Made by a program: the position numbers and the translations under genes. This document shows, piece by piece, positions 8,228 through 16,426 of a stretch of 64,000 nucleotides of DNA. The notes under the pieces are model-generated. The model saw only the letters and a list, made by a program, of their open reading frames with translations, did not search any database and was not told the DNA's origin. Origin of the DNA: an uncultured Roseiflexaceae bacterium (GTDB lineage Bacteria; Chloroflexota; Chloroflexia; Chloroflexales; Roseiflexaceae). The number at the start of each line of letters is the position of its first letter. Within the stretch, counting starts at the first letter, position 1. Where the stretch lies: the NCBI GenBank assembly GCA_937988885.1, contig CALKHR010000164.1, positions 70,597-134,596 on the forward strand, in the 5' to 3' direction.

Positions 8228-9376
8228 CTAGGGTTGACTGGTTGGGGCAGGTGGGAGGAGATTAGCAGTTGGAGTGGTGGTGGGAGCGGGCGTGGGCGTC
8301 GCCTGTTCAACCGTCGGCGCGGGTGTGCTGGCCTGCTGAGTCGCGATCGGCGTAACGGCTGGCTGCGATTCCGCAGATGGCGGCAGCATCGTTAAGATGC
8401 CCAGTAGCAGCGCTGCGAGCAGCAGAGTCGCCAATAGCCCACCCCACAGAGTGAGCGGTCGCTCGGTGGGTGGTGTGGCGGATGGTGCAGCGGGTGGTGC
8501 TGCGGGTTGCGTGGCGACAGCTGGGGCCGCAGGAACTGGTGCAGCCGGTGGCTCGGCGGATGCCACGGGTAGGAGATCGGAAACAGCGATCTCATCGGTG
8601 ATGCGCTCGTGGATATCGTCGCTGGGGTACTCGGGGATCGTGCCGAGATCCCAATCGAGCTCCTCGACCTTGATCAGGACGACCGTGATGTTATCGGTGC
8701 CGCCGCGCTCGTTGGCGAGGTCGATCAGTTGATCGACAGCCTGCTCGACGGGTTGGCTGGTGGCGATGCTGATCAGTTCCTCATCCTCGACTAAGCCGTG
8801 CAGCCCATCCGAGCAGAGCAGCACGATATCACCGGGCTGAAGCGGCATACGCAGCATATCAACCGAGACTTCGGGCTGGTAGCCGAGCGCACGAGTGATG
8901 ACATTGCGATGGGGCGATAAGCGAGCCTGTTCAGGGGTGATCAGCCCTGCTTCGACCTGATCGCTCACAAACGAGTGATCGCGGGTGCGCTTGATGATTT
9001 GACCATCGCGGATGAGGTATGCGCGGCTATCGCCGACATTCGCGATATGGAGGGCATCGTGGTACAGCAGTGCGGCTACGCCTGTGGTGCCCATACTGCC
9101 GCGCCCGTGAGCGTAGACTTTGCTATTCGCGAGAGCAAACGCCTGCTGAATGACCTTGACGCGATCCTCGGCGGGATCGGAGTAATAGCTGGAGAGGATA
9201 TATTCGACAGCCATGCTGCTGGCGACTTCTCCAGCCGCATGCCCGCCCATGCCATCGCAGACTACAAAAAAGGAACCTAGCTGTTCGGCCTGTTTTGGAT
9301 CGCCAACACCAAAACTATCTTCATTGTGGTCGCGGGTTCGGCCAACATCCGTTCGCCCACTGTGACGTAGTTTCAT
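8228..9376 (-). CDS. PP2C-family Ser/Thr protein phosphatase with exported tail
   Basis: 382 residues. The N-terminal 245 or so form a PP2C/PPM catalytic domain: GRTRDHNEDSF near residue 10, VCDGMGGHAAGEVAS near 35, GTTGVAALL, NVGDSRAYLI, LLCSDGLHGLVEDEEL and GGTDNITVVLIKVE, giving the full set of metal-binding Asp residues. A Pro/Ala-rich linker follows, then one membrane helix (LLATLLLAALLLGILTML, about 320-340) and a short Pro/Thr-rich outside tail. It should reverse Hanks-type kinase phosphorylation at the inner membrane; no kinase gene is adjacent. The start is ATG 9376, with GAGG upstream and the sequence MKLRHSGRTDVG matching the family N-terminus; a start at 9427 would add 17 unrelated residues. 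Confidence 0.9.
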   Translation of the reverse strand: MKLRHSGRTDVGRTRDHNEDSFGVGDPKQAEQLGSFFVVCDGMGGHAAGEVASSMAVEYILSSYYSDPAEDRVKVIQQAFALANSKVYAHGRGSMGTTGVAALLYHDALHIANVGDSRAYLIRDGQIIKRTRDHSFVSDQVEAGLITPEQARLSPHRNVITRALGYQPEVSVDMLRMPLQPGDIVLLCSDGLHGLVEDEELISIATSQPVEQAVDQLIDLANERGGTDNITVVLIKVEELDWDLGTIPEYPSDDIHERITDEIAVSDLLPVASAEPPAAPVPAAPAVATQPAAPPAAPSATPPTERPLTLWGGLLATLLLAALLLGILTMLPPSAESQPAVTPIATQQASTPAPTVEQATPTPAPTTTPTANLLPPAPTSQP

Positions 9377-9532
9377 GGAGATAGCCTCTAAAAGCAGACC
9401 GTGTGCATCGCGAGGCAAGTATAGCACGATGGTTTATTGGCTGCAACCGCTCTGATGGCGTGGGTATAAGGGCGGATTTCTTCAGTTGGAAGGTCTCTTG
9501 CTTAAAAGTGATGTAGTACTACAGCGGTGTAG

Positions 9533-9561
9533 TTGGTTGGATATTTGTTCAATGCTATAAT
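9533..9561 (+). promoter_or_regulatory. Sigma70-type promoter of the ROK kinase gene
   Basis: TTGGTT (9533-9538), a 17-bp spacer and consensus TATAAT (9556-9561), 33 bp before the ATG. Confidence 0.65.
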
Positions 9562-9593
9562 ACTGCCTCATCGCCATGTTACGAGGGAGACGC

Positions 9594-10529
9594 ATGCGCT
9601 ACATCATCGGAGTAGATTTGGGCGGCACCCAACTGCGAACGGCGTTAGCCGATGAGGAGGGGACGCTGCTCGAGGAGATGCGGGTCCGAACCGAAGCCGA
9701 CGCTGGCCCTGCTGCGGTGATCGATCAGATCACTGCGAGCATCGAGCGTGTGCGCGCGAAGGTGCCTGCCGATGGGGAGCTATTGGGGGTTGGCATTGGT
9801 TCGCCTGGCCCGATCGATCCCTACGAAGGGATCGTGTTTACGCAACCGAACATGACCGGTTGGACCGATGTGCCATTGCGGGCGCTGTTGGCCGAGCGAA
9901 CGGGTTTGCCTGTCGAGCTTGGCAACGATGCGAACGCGGCTGCATTGGGCGAGTGGCTGTTCGGAGTCGGCAAAGGGCTTTCGAATTTGGTATACATCAC
10001 CGTCAGCACAGGCATTGGCAGCGGTGTGATCGTCGATGGCAAACTGTTGCTTGGCCGCCGTGGGGCTGCTGCCGAGGCGGGCCATCACATCATCGATATG
10101 CACACAAAGGCAACGTGGGAGGAGCTCGCGGCTGGCCCTGGGTTGGCGGCGGCTGCGGCAAGCGCTATGCTCTCTGATTCCCGCACCTTGCTGCACACCC
10201 TCGGCACCCCCGAGACAATCACCGCCGCCGATGTCGCGAAGGCCGCCGCGGAGGGCGACCCACTGGCGCTCAGCCTGCTCGACCGCGAAGGCGAACTGAT
10301 CGGGATCGGCTTGGTCAACATGCTCTTCTGCTACAGCCCGGAGATGATTGTATTGGGTGGCGGCGTGGTGTTGAACAACCCGCAACTTGTGGAGCGCGCC
10401 AGCCTGGTGATTCAGGAACGCGCCTTCGAGGTGTACCGCTCAGTGCCGATCCGCTTAGCCGCATTGGGCGATCGCGCGGGCCTGCTCGGCGCCGTCGCCC
10501 TGTTCCTGCATATGCACGAAGGCAAATAG
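9594..10529 (+). CDS. ROK-family sugar kinase (glucokinase-like)
   Basis: 311 residues, usual length for ROK kinases. The phosphate-binding loop GVDLGGTQLRTALAD is at the N-terminus, the sugar-binding and catalytic region reads NDANAAALGEWLFG near residue 110, and STGIGSGVIVDG and GAAAEAGHH follow. Most ROK proteins carry a zinc-binding CxCGxxGC after the GH motif; here that stretch reads DMHTKATWEELAAG and has no cysteines, so the zinc site is absent. Glucose is the likeliest substrate but fructose or another hexose is possible. I chose ATG 9594, with GAGGGAG a few nt upstream, over ATG 9576. Confidence 0.85.
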   Translation: MRYIIGVDLGGTQLRTALADEEGTLLEEMRVRTEADAGPAAVIDQITASIERVRAKVPADGELLGVGIGSPGPIDPYEGIVFTQPNMTGWTDVPLRALLAERTGLPVELGNDANAAALGEWLFGVGKGLSNLVYITVSTGIGSGVIVDGKLLLGRRGAAAEAGHHIIDMHTKATWEELAAGPGLAAAAASAMLSDSRTLLHTLGTPETITAADVAKAAAEGDPLALSLLDREGELIGIGLVNMLFCYSPEMIVLGGGVVLNNPQLVERASLVIQERAFEVYRSVPIRLAALGDRAGLLGAVALFLHMHEGK

Positions 10530-10537
10530 GTGAAACG

Positions 10538-10569
10538 CTTCTGGGAAGTGAGCCTCCACTTCCCAGAAG
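10538..10569. terminator. Bidirectional hairpin between convergent genes
   Basis: CTTCTGGGAAGTG (10538-10550) and CACTTCCCAGAAG (10557-10569) are perfect 13-bp arms around a 6-nt loop. There is no strong T tract on either side, but the position between two convergent stops fits transcription termination or 3'-end protection. Confidence 0.6.
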
Positions 10570-10575
10570 GACCTG

Positions 10576-11313
10576 CTAATTGCTGGTTGCCAACGTCGGC
10601 TGCTCCTGCAGCACTGCCCGCAGCACATCGGGCTTATCCGTGATGATGCCATCGACGCCTAAGGCGAGCAGGCGCTGCATCTGCGCAGGGTCGTTGACCG
10701 TCCACACATTCACTTGGAAGCCCGCCTCGCGCACGCGAGGGATCAGCCACGAAAGCATTGGCAGGCCGTGGTAGGGGTGCCACGCTTGGGCTTGCTGGCT
10801 CCGCAATGCTAGAAATGGCCACGCCTCACGGATGCGCACATCGGGCCGATAGCTGTTGGTGCCCATCAGGTAGGCGCGCGGCACATGCGGGCTGGCCGAT
10901 GCCATTTCGCGCAGTGCGCTCGGCTCGAACGAGGAGATCAGCACCAACTCCTCGACGCGCTCTTCGCGGAGCATTCGCGCCACAGCCGCGCCGATCCCCG
11001 CTGCTTTGATCTCGACATTCAGCCGCATCGAATGCTCGCGTGCGAAGGCACACGCCTCGGCCAGCGTAATGACCTTCTCGCCGCCGATATCGAGCGCTTG
11101 CAACTCGGCGAGCGTGCAATCGGTGACCAAGCGCTTCTGCCCATCCCAACGTTCGGTTGTATCATCGTGAAAGACCACCAGAACGCCATCGGCGCTCTGT
11201 TGCACATCCAGTTCGATCATATCCGCGCCTTGGCGATGAGCCAATTCAAAGGCAGCGATAGTGTTCTCGGGTGCATAGGCCGATGCACCACGATGGGCGA
11301 TGACGAGAGTCAT
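10576..11313 (-). CDS. Glycerophosphodiester phosphodiesterase
   Basis: 245 residues covering one GDPD TIM-barrel domain. Catalytic and metal residues are in AHRGASAYAPENT (His and Arg near residue 7, Glu in PENT), IELDVQQSADG (Glu and Asp near 34-36) and FHDD (near 49). The family hydrolyses deacylated phospholipid diesters such as glycerophosphocholine to glycerol-3-phosphate and an alcohol. There is no signal peptide, so it is cytoplasmic like UgpQ. It stands alone, convergent to the ROK kinase. Confidence 0.9.
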   Translation of the reverse strand: MTLVIAHRGASAYAPENTIAAFELAHRQGADMIELDVQQSADGVLVVFHDDTTERWDGQKRLVTDCTLAELQALDIGGEKVITLAEACAFAREHSMRLNVEIKAAGIGAAVARMLREERVEELVLISSFEPSALREMASASPHVPRAYLMGTNSYRPDVRIREAWPFLALRSQQAQAWHPYHGLPMLSWLIPRVREAGFQVNVWTVNDPAQMQRLLALGVDGIITDKPDVLRAVLQEQPTLATSN

Positions 11314-11401
11314 AGATAGGCTCCTTCAGACTGTAGGCTGTGGATGGCGCGTGCTCTTGGGTTGGGCGCCGAGGCGTATTGTAGCACTAGATCGAGGCGT
11401 A

Positions 11402-11432
11402 CAAAAAGCCCCCTTTCGGGAGAAAGGGGGCT
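11402..11432 (-). terminator. Terminator of the SWIM-protein gene
   Basis: On the minus strand, AGCCCCCTTTC and GAAAGGGGGCT form an 11-bp stem (11407-11432) followed by TTTTTGT. Confidence 0.85.
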
Positions 11433-11452
11433 AATCCATCGTGTAAAGTGGG

Positions 11453-11743
11453 TTAACTCATGGCGCCGATGATTTCTTCTTCCACAGCGACGGGACTACC
11501 CGCTTCGCGAGCGGCTTGGGAAATCATCGGACGAAAGATCTGTTGGAAGGCCATCACATGGGCGCAGGTTTGCCACATGCGGAAGAAACTGCAATCGCAG
11601 GTCCACTGGTCGTGATCGAGCGAGATCGTGTGATCGTTGTTGCCGCCCTTAAACGTAGCTTGTAGGTTGTGGAGTTGAATGCGCTCCGGCTCTTGTGCGT
11701 ACTGCCGTGCTTTCGCAATCTTCCCGATCAAATCCGAGTGCAT
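11453..11743 (-). CDS. Small SWIM-type zinc-finger protein
   Basis: 96 residues. The core CDCSFFRMWQTCAHVMA matches the SWIM zinc finger CxC(x)nCxH, with Cys near residues 49 and 51 and a Cys-Ala-His ten residues on. The preceding strand-rich segment (ATFKGGNNDHTISLDHDQWTC) is the usual SWIM lead-in. SWIM domains bind DNA or proteins and mostly occur inside larger proteins such as SWI2/SNF2 ATPases; here the domain stands alone. A GAGGAGG lies before the ATG at 11743, and the gene has its own terminator. The function is unknown; a nucleic-acid-binding accessory protein is a guess from the domain. Confidence 0.75.
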   Translation of the reverse strand: MHSDLIGKIAKARQYAQEPERIQLHNLQATFKGGNNDHTISLDHDQWTCDCSFFRMWQTCAHVMAFQQIFRPMISQAAREAGSPVAVEEEIIGAMS

Positions 11744-12127
11744 ATTCGCCTCCTCGTTACTTGCAGAGCTGGTAGTACAGTCGGTTCTGTACCCTCTTGG
11801 CCCTGATTTCGGGGTTCAATCAGCAAAGTCGAAGTGTTTATGGGTGCGGCAGCGGATAAGACAACAAAGGCGGCTGCAGGAGCCAAGGCATCCTGTACCG
11901 CCCTAACAAAACATATATGCTACTGGCGTCTGTTCCCGCATAGATGCACCCTTGCCGTCTGAGCGAGCTATCACCAGAAGAACTCTTCTGGGCCTTTATT
12001 ATAGCCGCCATGCAGATATGCGTCAAGGAAAAGCAGCATTCTGCAATTTGGGTTATAGCGCATTAGGAAGCGAAATGTGGAACGAGCGGGAGGAACGAAA
12101 AGTGAAGATATCGCAACAAATCGGTTA
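11744..12127. other. Intergenic region, no gene recognised
   Basis: 384 bp upstream of the SWIM gene and downstream of the minus-strand tRNA. Short frames give no recognisable protein. No clear promoter for the SWIM gene and no strong tRNA terminator were seen. Confidence 0.5.
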
Positions 12128-12211
12128 TGGTGGGGACGGAGGGAGTCGAACCCTCACGGATTGCTCCACAAGTTCCTAAGACTTGCGCGTCTGCCATTTC
12201 GCCACGTCCCC
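12128..12211 (-). tRNA. tRNA-Leu (anticodon UAG)
   Basis: 84 nt including encoded CCA. The acceptor arms are GGGGACG and CGTCCCC, followed by discriminator A and CCA. The anticodon stem CAAGT/ACTTG encloses the loop CTTAGGA, so the anticodon is UAG, reading CUA and CUN codons. The D region GTGGCGAAATGGCAGACGC, a long class II variable arm around TGGAGCAATCC and the T arm AGGGTTCGACTCCCT are all typical of tRNA-Leu. Confidence 0.95.
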
Positions 12212-12262
12212 GAGCGTGTTGTTGTGTTTGTTCAGCTTTATGCTGGGAGCAACTTAGGCCAC

Positions 12263-12291
12263 ATTGTAGCATAAGCATTCTTGCTCTGCAA
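12263..12291 (-). promoter_or_regulatory. Promoter of tRNA-Leu
   Basis: On the minus strand, TTGCAG (12286-12291), a 17-bp spacer and TACAAT (12263-12268), about 50 nt upstream of the mature tRNA 5' end. Confidence 0.65.
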
Positions 12292-12358
12292 CCTGCTGGT
12301 GCGCCCGAGATTGCACGATAGTGATATGTGGTTACCCGTAAATAGGACCTGCTCGTCA

Positions 12359-12386
12359 TTGATACTGGCACAGGCTTTGCTATACT
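12359..12386 (+). promoter_or_regulatory. Promoter of the 57-residue protein gene
   Basis: TTGATA (12359-12364), a 16-bp spacer and TATACT (12381-12386), about 50 bp before the ATG at 12437. Confidence 0.65.
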
Positions 12387-12436
12387 AAAATCGATATGTA
12401 TAGTACTTGTGTGCGATATAGCCAAGGAGCAATCTT

Positions 12437-12610
12437 ATGAATACCGATACCGATGAGCGTCGTGCATATATTGAGGGGATTATGAACCGCCTGCGGCGAC
12501 AGTACGCCGAGCGCATCCCTTTGCCCGGCCATCAGGACGATGAGGCCCTCTCGCTTCAGTTGTTGCAGCGGCTCTACCGTTATGTAATGAGCGAAGGGTA
12601 TGGAGAGTAA
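12437..12610 (+). CDS. Small 57-residue protein of unknown function
   Basis: The frame is a complete transcription unit: promoter, AAGGAG at 12424-12429 with suitable spacing, an ATG-to-TAA reading frame and a strong terminator. The protein is acidic at its N-terminus (MNTDTDERR), then mostly helical and charged (IMNRLRRQYAERIP, then LSLQLLQRLYRYVMSEGYG), with no cysteines, signal peptide or membrane segment. It could form a two-helix hairpin. I do not recognise the family. That it is a real gene follows from the flanking signals rather than homology. Confidence 0.6.
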   Translation: MNTDTDERRAYIEGIMNRLRRQYAERIPLPGHQDDEALSLQLLQRLYRYVMSEGYGE

Positions 12611-12631
12611 ACGCATTCTCTTCGAAAGGTA

Positions 12632-12659
12632 AACAGGCTCCAAACGGAGCCTGTTTTTT
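12632..12659 (+). terminator. Terminator of the 57-residue protein gene
   Basis: AACAGGCTCC (12632-12641), AAAC loop, GGAGCCTGTT (12646-12655) and TTTT. Confidence 0.85.
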
Positions 12660-12678
12660 GTGCAACGATGGAGATGCG

Positions 12679-13323
12679 TTAGCGGATTGGGTAGAAGGCG
12701 CCGAGCACGCGGCGCTCGGAGGTGCGCAGTCGATACACGTCGACCAGTTCGACAAAGGCGCTGGCGCGGCCACCGAGCAGCGCTTCGGGCACGAGCACAT
12801 CGTAGCCGGTTTCCGCTCGGCTCTGCGCCAACTGCTGCAGGAGCGGCGCGTCGTTGTGCTTCTGGAAGGGCTGCAACAGCCGCGCGATCAGGCGGAGGGC
12901 GACGGCGAGCGGACCACGCGATGCGGGCAGGCGCTCTTCGTAGCTCTGCACGTACTCCTCGGGGTTGCGCAGTCGAATGCCCAATTGGCGATGGCTGCCG
13001 AGCGAGAGGATGCTGAAGCGATAGCGGCTCACCCCCACTGCCTCGATATTTTCCCAAGCGATAAACGCTGCCGAATGACCAAGATTTAAGAGAATCCCCT
13101 TGGTATCGAACACGATACCAGCGCGCTTGTCGAGGCCGATCTGCCAGAAGGCGACGCCAATAGCAAGGAGAAGGAACGCCAGTAAAAAGATGCCGATGAT
13201 CATCACCGAGGAGAGGTTACCGATACCGATGAGTTGACTCCCTTGGACGATACACCAACCGCTAACAGCCCAACAACCGAGCGCAACAAGGCGCAGGCGA
13301 GGATGATTCGGAGAAATACGCAT
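12679..13323 (-). CDS. PH-like membrane protein (STM3941-type)
   Basis: 214 residues. Two hydrophobic helices near the N-terminus (LVALGCWAVSGWCIV and MIIGIFLLAFLLLAIGVAFW) precede a beta-rich domain starting GIVFDTKGILLNLGHSAAFIAWENIEAVGVSRYR. That layout matches the STM3941 family, a bacterial PH-like fold tethered by two membrane helices. The C-terminal region (LIARLLQPFQKHNDAPLLQQLAQ) is amphipathic and the end reads ERRVLGAFYPIR. The role is unknown. I chose ATG 13323, giving MRISPNHPRLR right before the first helix, over a start at 13392, which adds 23 residues. The gene lies between the small-protein terminator and sixA on the same strand as sixA. Confidence 0.65.
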   Translation of the reverse strand: MRISPNHPRLRLVALGCWAVSGWCIVQGSQLIGIGNLSSVMIIGIFLLAFLLLAIGVAFWQIGLDKRAGIVFDTKGILLNLGHSAAFIAWENIEAVGVSRYRFSILSLGSHRQLGIRLRNPEEYVQSYEERLPASRGPLAVALRLIARLLQPFQKHNDAPLLQQLAQSRAETGYDVLVPEALLGGRASAFVELVDVYRLRTSERRVLGAFYPIR

Positions 13324-13422
13324 TGTTTGTTCCCCAGCAAGACGGTGTTCATGAACGTTACTAGTAGTGTAGGTCAGGTTTGATATCGTCACAATAGGAG
13401 TGCGGTCCTATTTGAGGTTAGT

Positions 13423-13911
13423 TTATTCTTCCTGGCCAATACTACGTAGTATACGAGGTGAGAGTAACCAAACCAGTACTCCCGCATTGGCTGCGATCGC
13501 TGGGAGATCGATTCGTGCAAGACTGCCCCGTTTGAATACGACTCGGCTGCCTCCGGTTAACTCGCTCGTGATTTCGCTGCAATCGGGCTGATGCCCAACG
13601 ATCATGATGCGCTCGCCGGGCCACCGCTTTTCGAGCAGATCGCGCAGCCGTGCGAGGTCGCAGCCGGGCGCGAGCTGTTGCGCTGGCTGTGGCTCGATGC
13701 CGAGCGCTTCGCCAATGATGGCGGCGGTCTGTTGGGTGCGCACGAGTGGGCTATGGTACAGTGCGTCGAGGGTGAGGCCTAGGCGCGCAAGCCCGCGCCC
13801 CTGCTCCCGCATGTTGGCGATGCCCTGTTCGGTGAGCGGGCGGCCTGCATCGCCACTGCCAGCGGGCCCCATGTCGGCGGCGATGCCATGCCGTAACACG
13901 TATAGTTCCAC
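13423..13911 (-). CDS. sixA: SixA-type phosphohistidine phosphatase
   Basis: 162 residues, single histidine-phosphatase domain. The catalytic RHG is in LYVLRHGIAAD at residues 7-9, a conserved Arg/Ser segment is in YHSPLVRTQQTA near 53, and the second catalytic His is in IMIVGHQPD near 107. SixA removes phosphate from His residues of phosphorelay or PTS-linked proteins in the cytoplasm; some homologues act on other small phosphates. Several histidine kinases occur in the window, but none is directly linked to it. Confidence 0.88.
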   Translation of the reverse strand: MELYVLRHGIAADMGPAGSGDAGRPLTEQGIANMREQGRGLARLGLTLDALYHSPLVRTQQTAAIIGEALGIEPQPAQQLAPGCDLARLRDLLEKRWPGERIMIVGHQPDCSEITSELTGGSRVVFKRGSLARIDLPAIAANAGVLVWLLSPRILRSIGQEE

Positions 13912-14024
13912 CTCATACTCCCTATGCTATAATCTGCGATCATCACTTGTCTGTAACCATGGAGCACAGACCAGCTGCAGTTTGTAGATGCGTTCGTCTG
14001 CTGCTTCATCAGTAGGGAATTATT

Positions 14025-15566
14025 ATGACACATGATTCGGTGCCCGTGCTCGATTTTGGCGGGCAGACGGCGCAGTTATTGGTACGGCGCGTACGGGAAT
14101 TGGGCGTGTACAGCGAGTTGCTGCCCTACGATGCGCCAGCCGAGGCGGTGCTCCGCTTGAACCCACGTGGGGTGATCCTGTCGGGAGGTTTTGCTAGCGT
14201 TTACGCGCCCGATGCACCGCAGTTTCCGCAATGGCTGCTGGATTCGGGGCTGCCCGTGCTCGGCATCTGTTACGGCATGCAGTTGCAGTGCCACACGCTC
14301 GGTGGCACGGTCGCGCCACCCGCCGAGCGTGAGTTCGGTCCAGCGACGATCACCGTGCTCGAAGATCATAAGTTGTTCGCCGGTACGCCGCAGGAGCAGC
14401 CGGTGTGGATGAGCCACGGCGACCGCTTGGAGGTGCTGCCGCCCGGCTTCCGCAGTTTGGCGAAGAGCGCGAACTCGCCGTTCGCCGCGATGGGCGATGA
14501 TACGCGGCGCTGGTACGGCTTGCAGTTCCACCCCGAGGTGGTGCATTCGCGCTTTGGCCGCGATGTGTTGCGCAATTTTGTGTACGGCGTGTGCGGTTGC
14601 CGCAATGAGTGGCGCCCCTCCAACTTTGTGGCCGAAGCGGTCGAGCGAATCCGTGAGCAGGTCGGCGATGGCCGTGTGATCTGCGCGCTCTCGGGCGGCG
14701 TCGATTCCGCCGTGGCCGCGCTGCTGATCCACCAGGCCGTTGGCGATCAGTTAACGTGTGTGTTCGTCGATACGGGGATGCTGCGCAAGGGCGAGGCCGA
14801 GCAGGTGGTGACGACCTTCCGCGAGCATTTGCACATCCCTCTGATCGCGGTGAACGCCACCGAGGAGTTTTTGACGGCGTTGGCCAACGTGTCCGATCCC
14901 GAGCAGAAGCGCAAGATCATCGGCGAAAAGTTCATTCGCATCTTCGAGCGAGAGGCGCGCAAGCTTGGCGAGGTGCAGTTCTTGGCGCAGGGCACGCTCT
15001 ACCCCGATGTGATCGAGAGCAAAGCGCCGGATCGCCAGAAGGGCGTGACGATCAAGACCCACCACAACGTGGGTGGCTTGCCCGCCGATATGAAGTTGAA
15101 GCTGGTCGAACCGTTGCGCTATCTGTTCAAGGACGAGGTGCGCGCCGCGGGCCTTGAGCTTGGCCTGCCGGAGGATTGGGTGTGGCGTCATCCATTCCCT
15201 GGCCCGGGCTTGGCCGTGCGCATCCTGGGTCCAGTGAGCTGGGAGCGGCTTGAGACGCTCCGCCACGCCGATTCGATCTTCATTAGCGAGTTGCGCGAGG
15301 CTGGCTTGTACCGCGCGACGCAGCAAGCCTTCGCGGTGCTGCTGCCGATCCAGAGCGTGGGTGTGATGGGCGATGGACGCACCTACGCCGATGTGATCGC
15401 GCTGCGGGCGGTGACCACCGAGGATTATATGACGGCGGATTGGGCGCGCTTGCCCGAGGATCTGCTGGCGCGCGTCAGTAGCCGGATCGTCAACGAAGTG
15501 CCGGGCGTGAATCGCGTGGTGTACGATATCTCGTCGAAGCCGCCCGCCACGATCGAGTGGGAGTAG
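14025..15566 (+). CDS. guaA: GMP synthase (glutamine-hydrolysing)
   Basis: 513 residues, full length for GuaA, which converts XMP, glutamine and ATP to GMP in the last step of guanine nucleotide synthesis. The N-terminal class I amidotransferase has [18 protein letters not shown] at residue 8, the nucleophile in GICYGMQLQ (Cys about 82), and His/Glu in QFHPEV (about 168-172). The ATP-pyrophosphatase domain carries the P-loop [14 protein letters not shown] near 225. The dimerisation domain has [14 protein letters not shown] near 393 and the C-terminal [10 protein letters not shown] tail. The oxyanion strand reads GGFASVY where most GuaA have GGPxSVY. A possible -10 (TATAAT, 13928-13933) lies upstream without a convincing -35; no purine riboswitch was seen. 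Confidence 0.97.
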   Translation: MTHDSVPVLDFGGQTAQLLVRRVRELGVYSELLPYDAPAEAVLRLNPRGVILSGGFASVYAPDAPQFPQWLLDSGLPVLGICYGMQLQCHTLGGTVAPPAEREFGPATITVLEDHKLFAGTPQEQPVWMSHGDRLEVLPPGFRSLAKSANSPFAAMGDDTRRWYGLQFHPEVVHSRFGRDVLRNFVYGVCGCRNEWRPSNFVAEAVERIREQVGDGRVICALSGGVDSAVAALLIHQAVGDQLTCVFVDTGMLRKGEAEQVVTTFREHLHIPLIAVNATEEFLTALANVSDPEQKRKIIGEKFIRIFEREARKLGEVQFLAQGTLYPDVIESKAPDRQKGVTIKTHHNVGGLPADMKLKLVEPLRYLFKDEVRAAGLELGLPEDWVWRHPFPGPGLAVRILGPVSWERLETLRHADSIFISELREAGLYRATQQAFAVLLPIQSVGVMGDGRTYADVIALRAVTTEDYMTADWARLPEDLLARVSSRIVNEVPGVNRVVYDISSKPPATIEWE

Positions 15567-15661
15567 CGTCGGGCGTTGGCTGAACGTTCGGCAGCGCAAG
15601 GGGCGCATTCAGGCGCAGGGGCGATTCGCTCGTCTCTGCGTCTGTTGTTGGGGGCCGCGCG

Positions 15662-16258
15662 CTACTTGGGGCGTAGCGCCTGTTGCAGTTCCTTAATCTG
15701 CTGGCTCAGCGCGTCGAGCCGTTGCAGCAGTTCGTGGTGTTGCGAGTCGGTGCTGGGCTGTTCTTTGCCGATAAAAGCGATGCTGCCGCTGGTTTCGAGC
15801 TCGGCCTTGTCGATATCGTCGAGGTTGCGGAAGCCTTGGCGGTGCGCTGCGACCGTGAGTTCGGATTCGCTGACACCTTCACGTTCCATATGCTGCTCTT
15901 GCAGTTTCCCATGCTCGATGAGCGGCGTGGGGGTGCCCTCCAGCAATTCGTCGAGCTTAGTGTACTGAAAGACGAGGCGAACCACGAACGAGTTCATCAC
16001 CAGGAGGCTTGCCGCGCCGATCAGGCCGCCAGTAAGGCTGTTGTCGTCGCCGATGATGGCGTTCTGCACGGTGTTGGAGAGCATCAGGAGCACGACCAAG
16101 TCGAAGGTGTTGATCTGAGCGAGCGCCCGTTTGCCCGCGAGGCGCAGCGCGATCACCAAAAACGCGTAGACGATCCAGGGGCGCAGAATCTTCTCGAGCA
16201 ATGGTATGTTCAGCGCGAACATATTCTCCGACATACCGTGGTATAGCCAATCGAACAT
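15662..16258 (-). CDS. DUF421 (YetF-like) membrane protein
   Basis: 198 residues. Three N-terminal hydrophobic segments (WIVYAFLVIALRLAG, FDLVVLLMLSNTVQNAI, GLIGAASLLVMNSFVV) include the family motif GKRALAQINTFDLVV and the polar SNTVQNAIIGDD. The cytoplasmic domain contains the DUF421 core EGTPTPLIEHGKLQ. The final 45 residues (ELLQRLDALSQQIKELQQAL) are coiled coil and seem an extension. Bacillus YetF-type proteins sit in the membrane; their biochemical role is unsettled. ATG 16258 follows AGGAGG (16263-16268) and is preferred to the in-frame start at 16279. Confidence 0.85.
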   Translation of the reverse strand: MFDWLYHGMSENMFALNIPLLEKILRPWIVYAFLVIALRLAGKRALAQINTFDLVVLLMLSNTVQNAIIGDDNSLTGGLIGAASLLVMNSFVVRLVFQYTKLDELLEGTPTPLIEHGKLQEQHMEREGVSESELTVAAHRQGFRNLDDIDKAELETSGSIAFIGKEQPSTDSQHHELLQRLDALSQQIKELQQALRPK

Positions 16259-16426
16259 AGCGGCCTCCTTTGATCTCAAGGTGCGTTGAGGTATGGTAGG
16301 ACGAAAGTGGACTCTTGTCGATAGCTAGGCGTATTTGCAGAATGTGGTATATTTGTTCTAGCCTCGTGGTATGATCGCCTGTGTGCACACAAAGATGCTT
16401 TTTGGTAAGACAGTTTGGAGTAGCCT

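Noticed and set aside
13912..14024. Purine riboswitch ahead of guaA
   Set aside because: The conserved purine-riboswitch core and paired loops were not found in the 113-bp leader.
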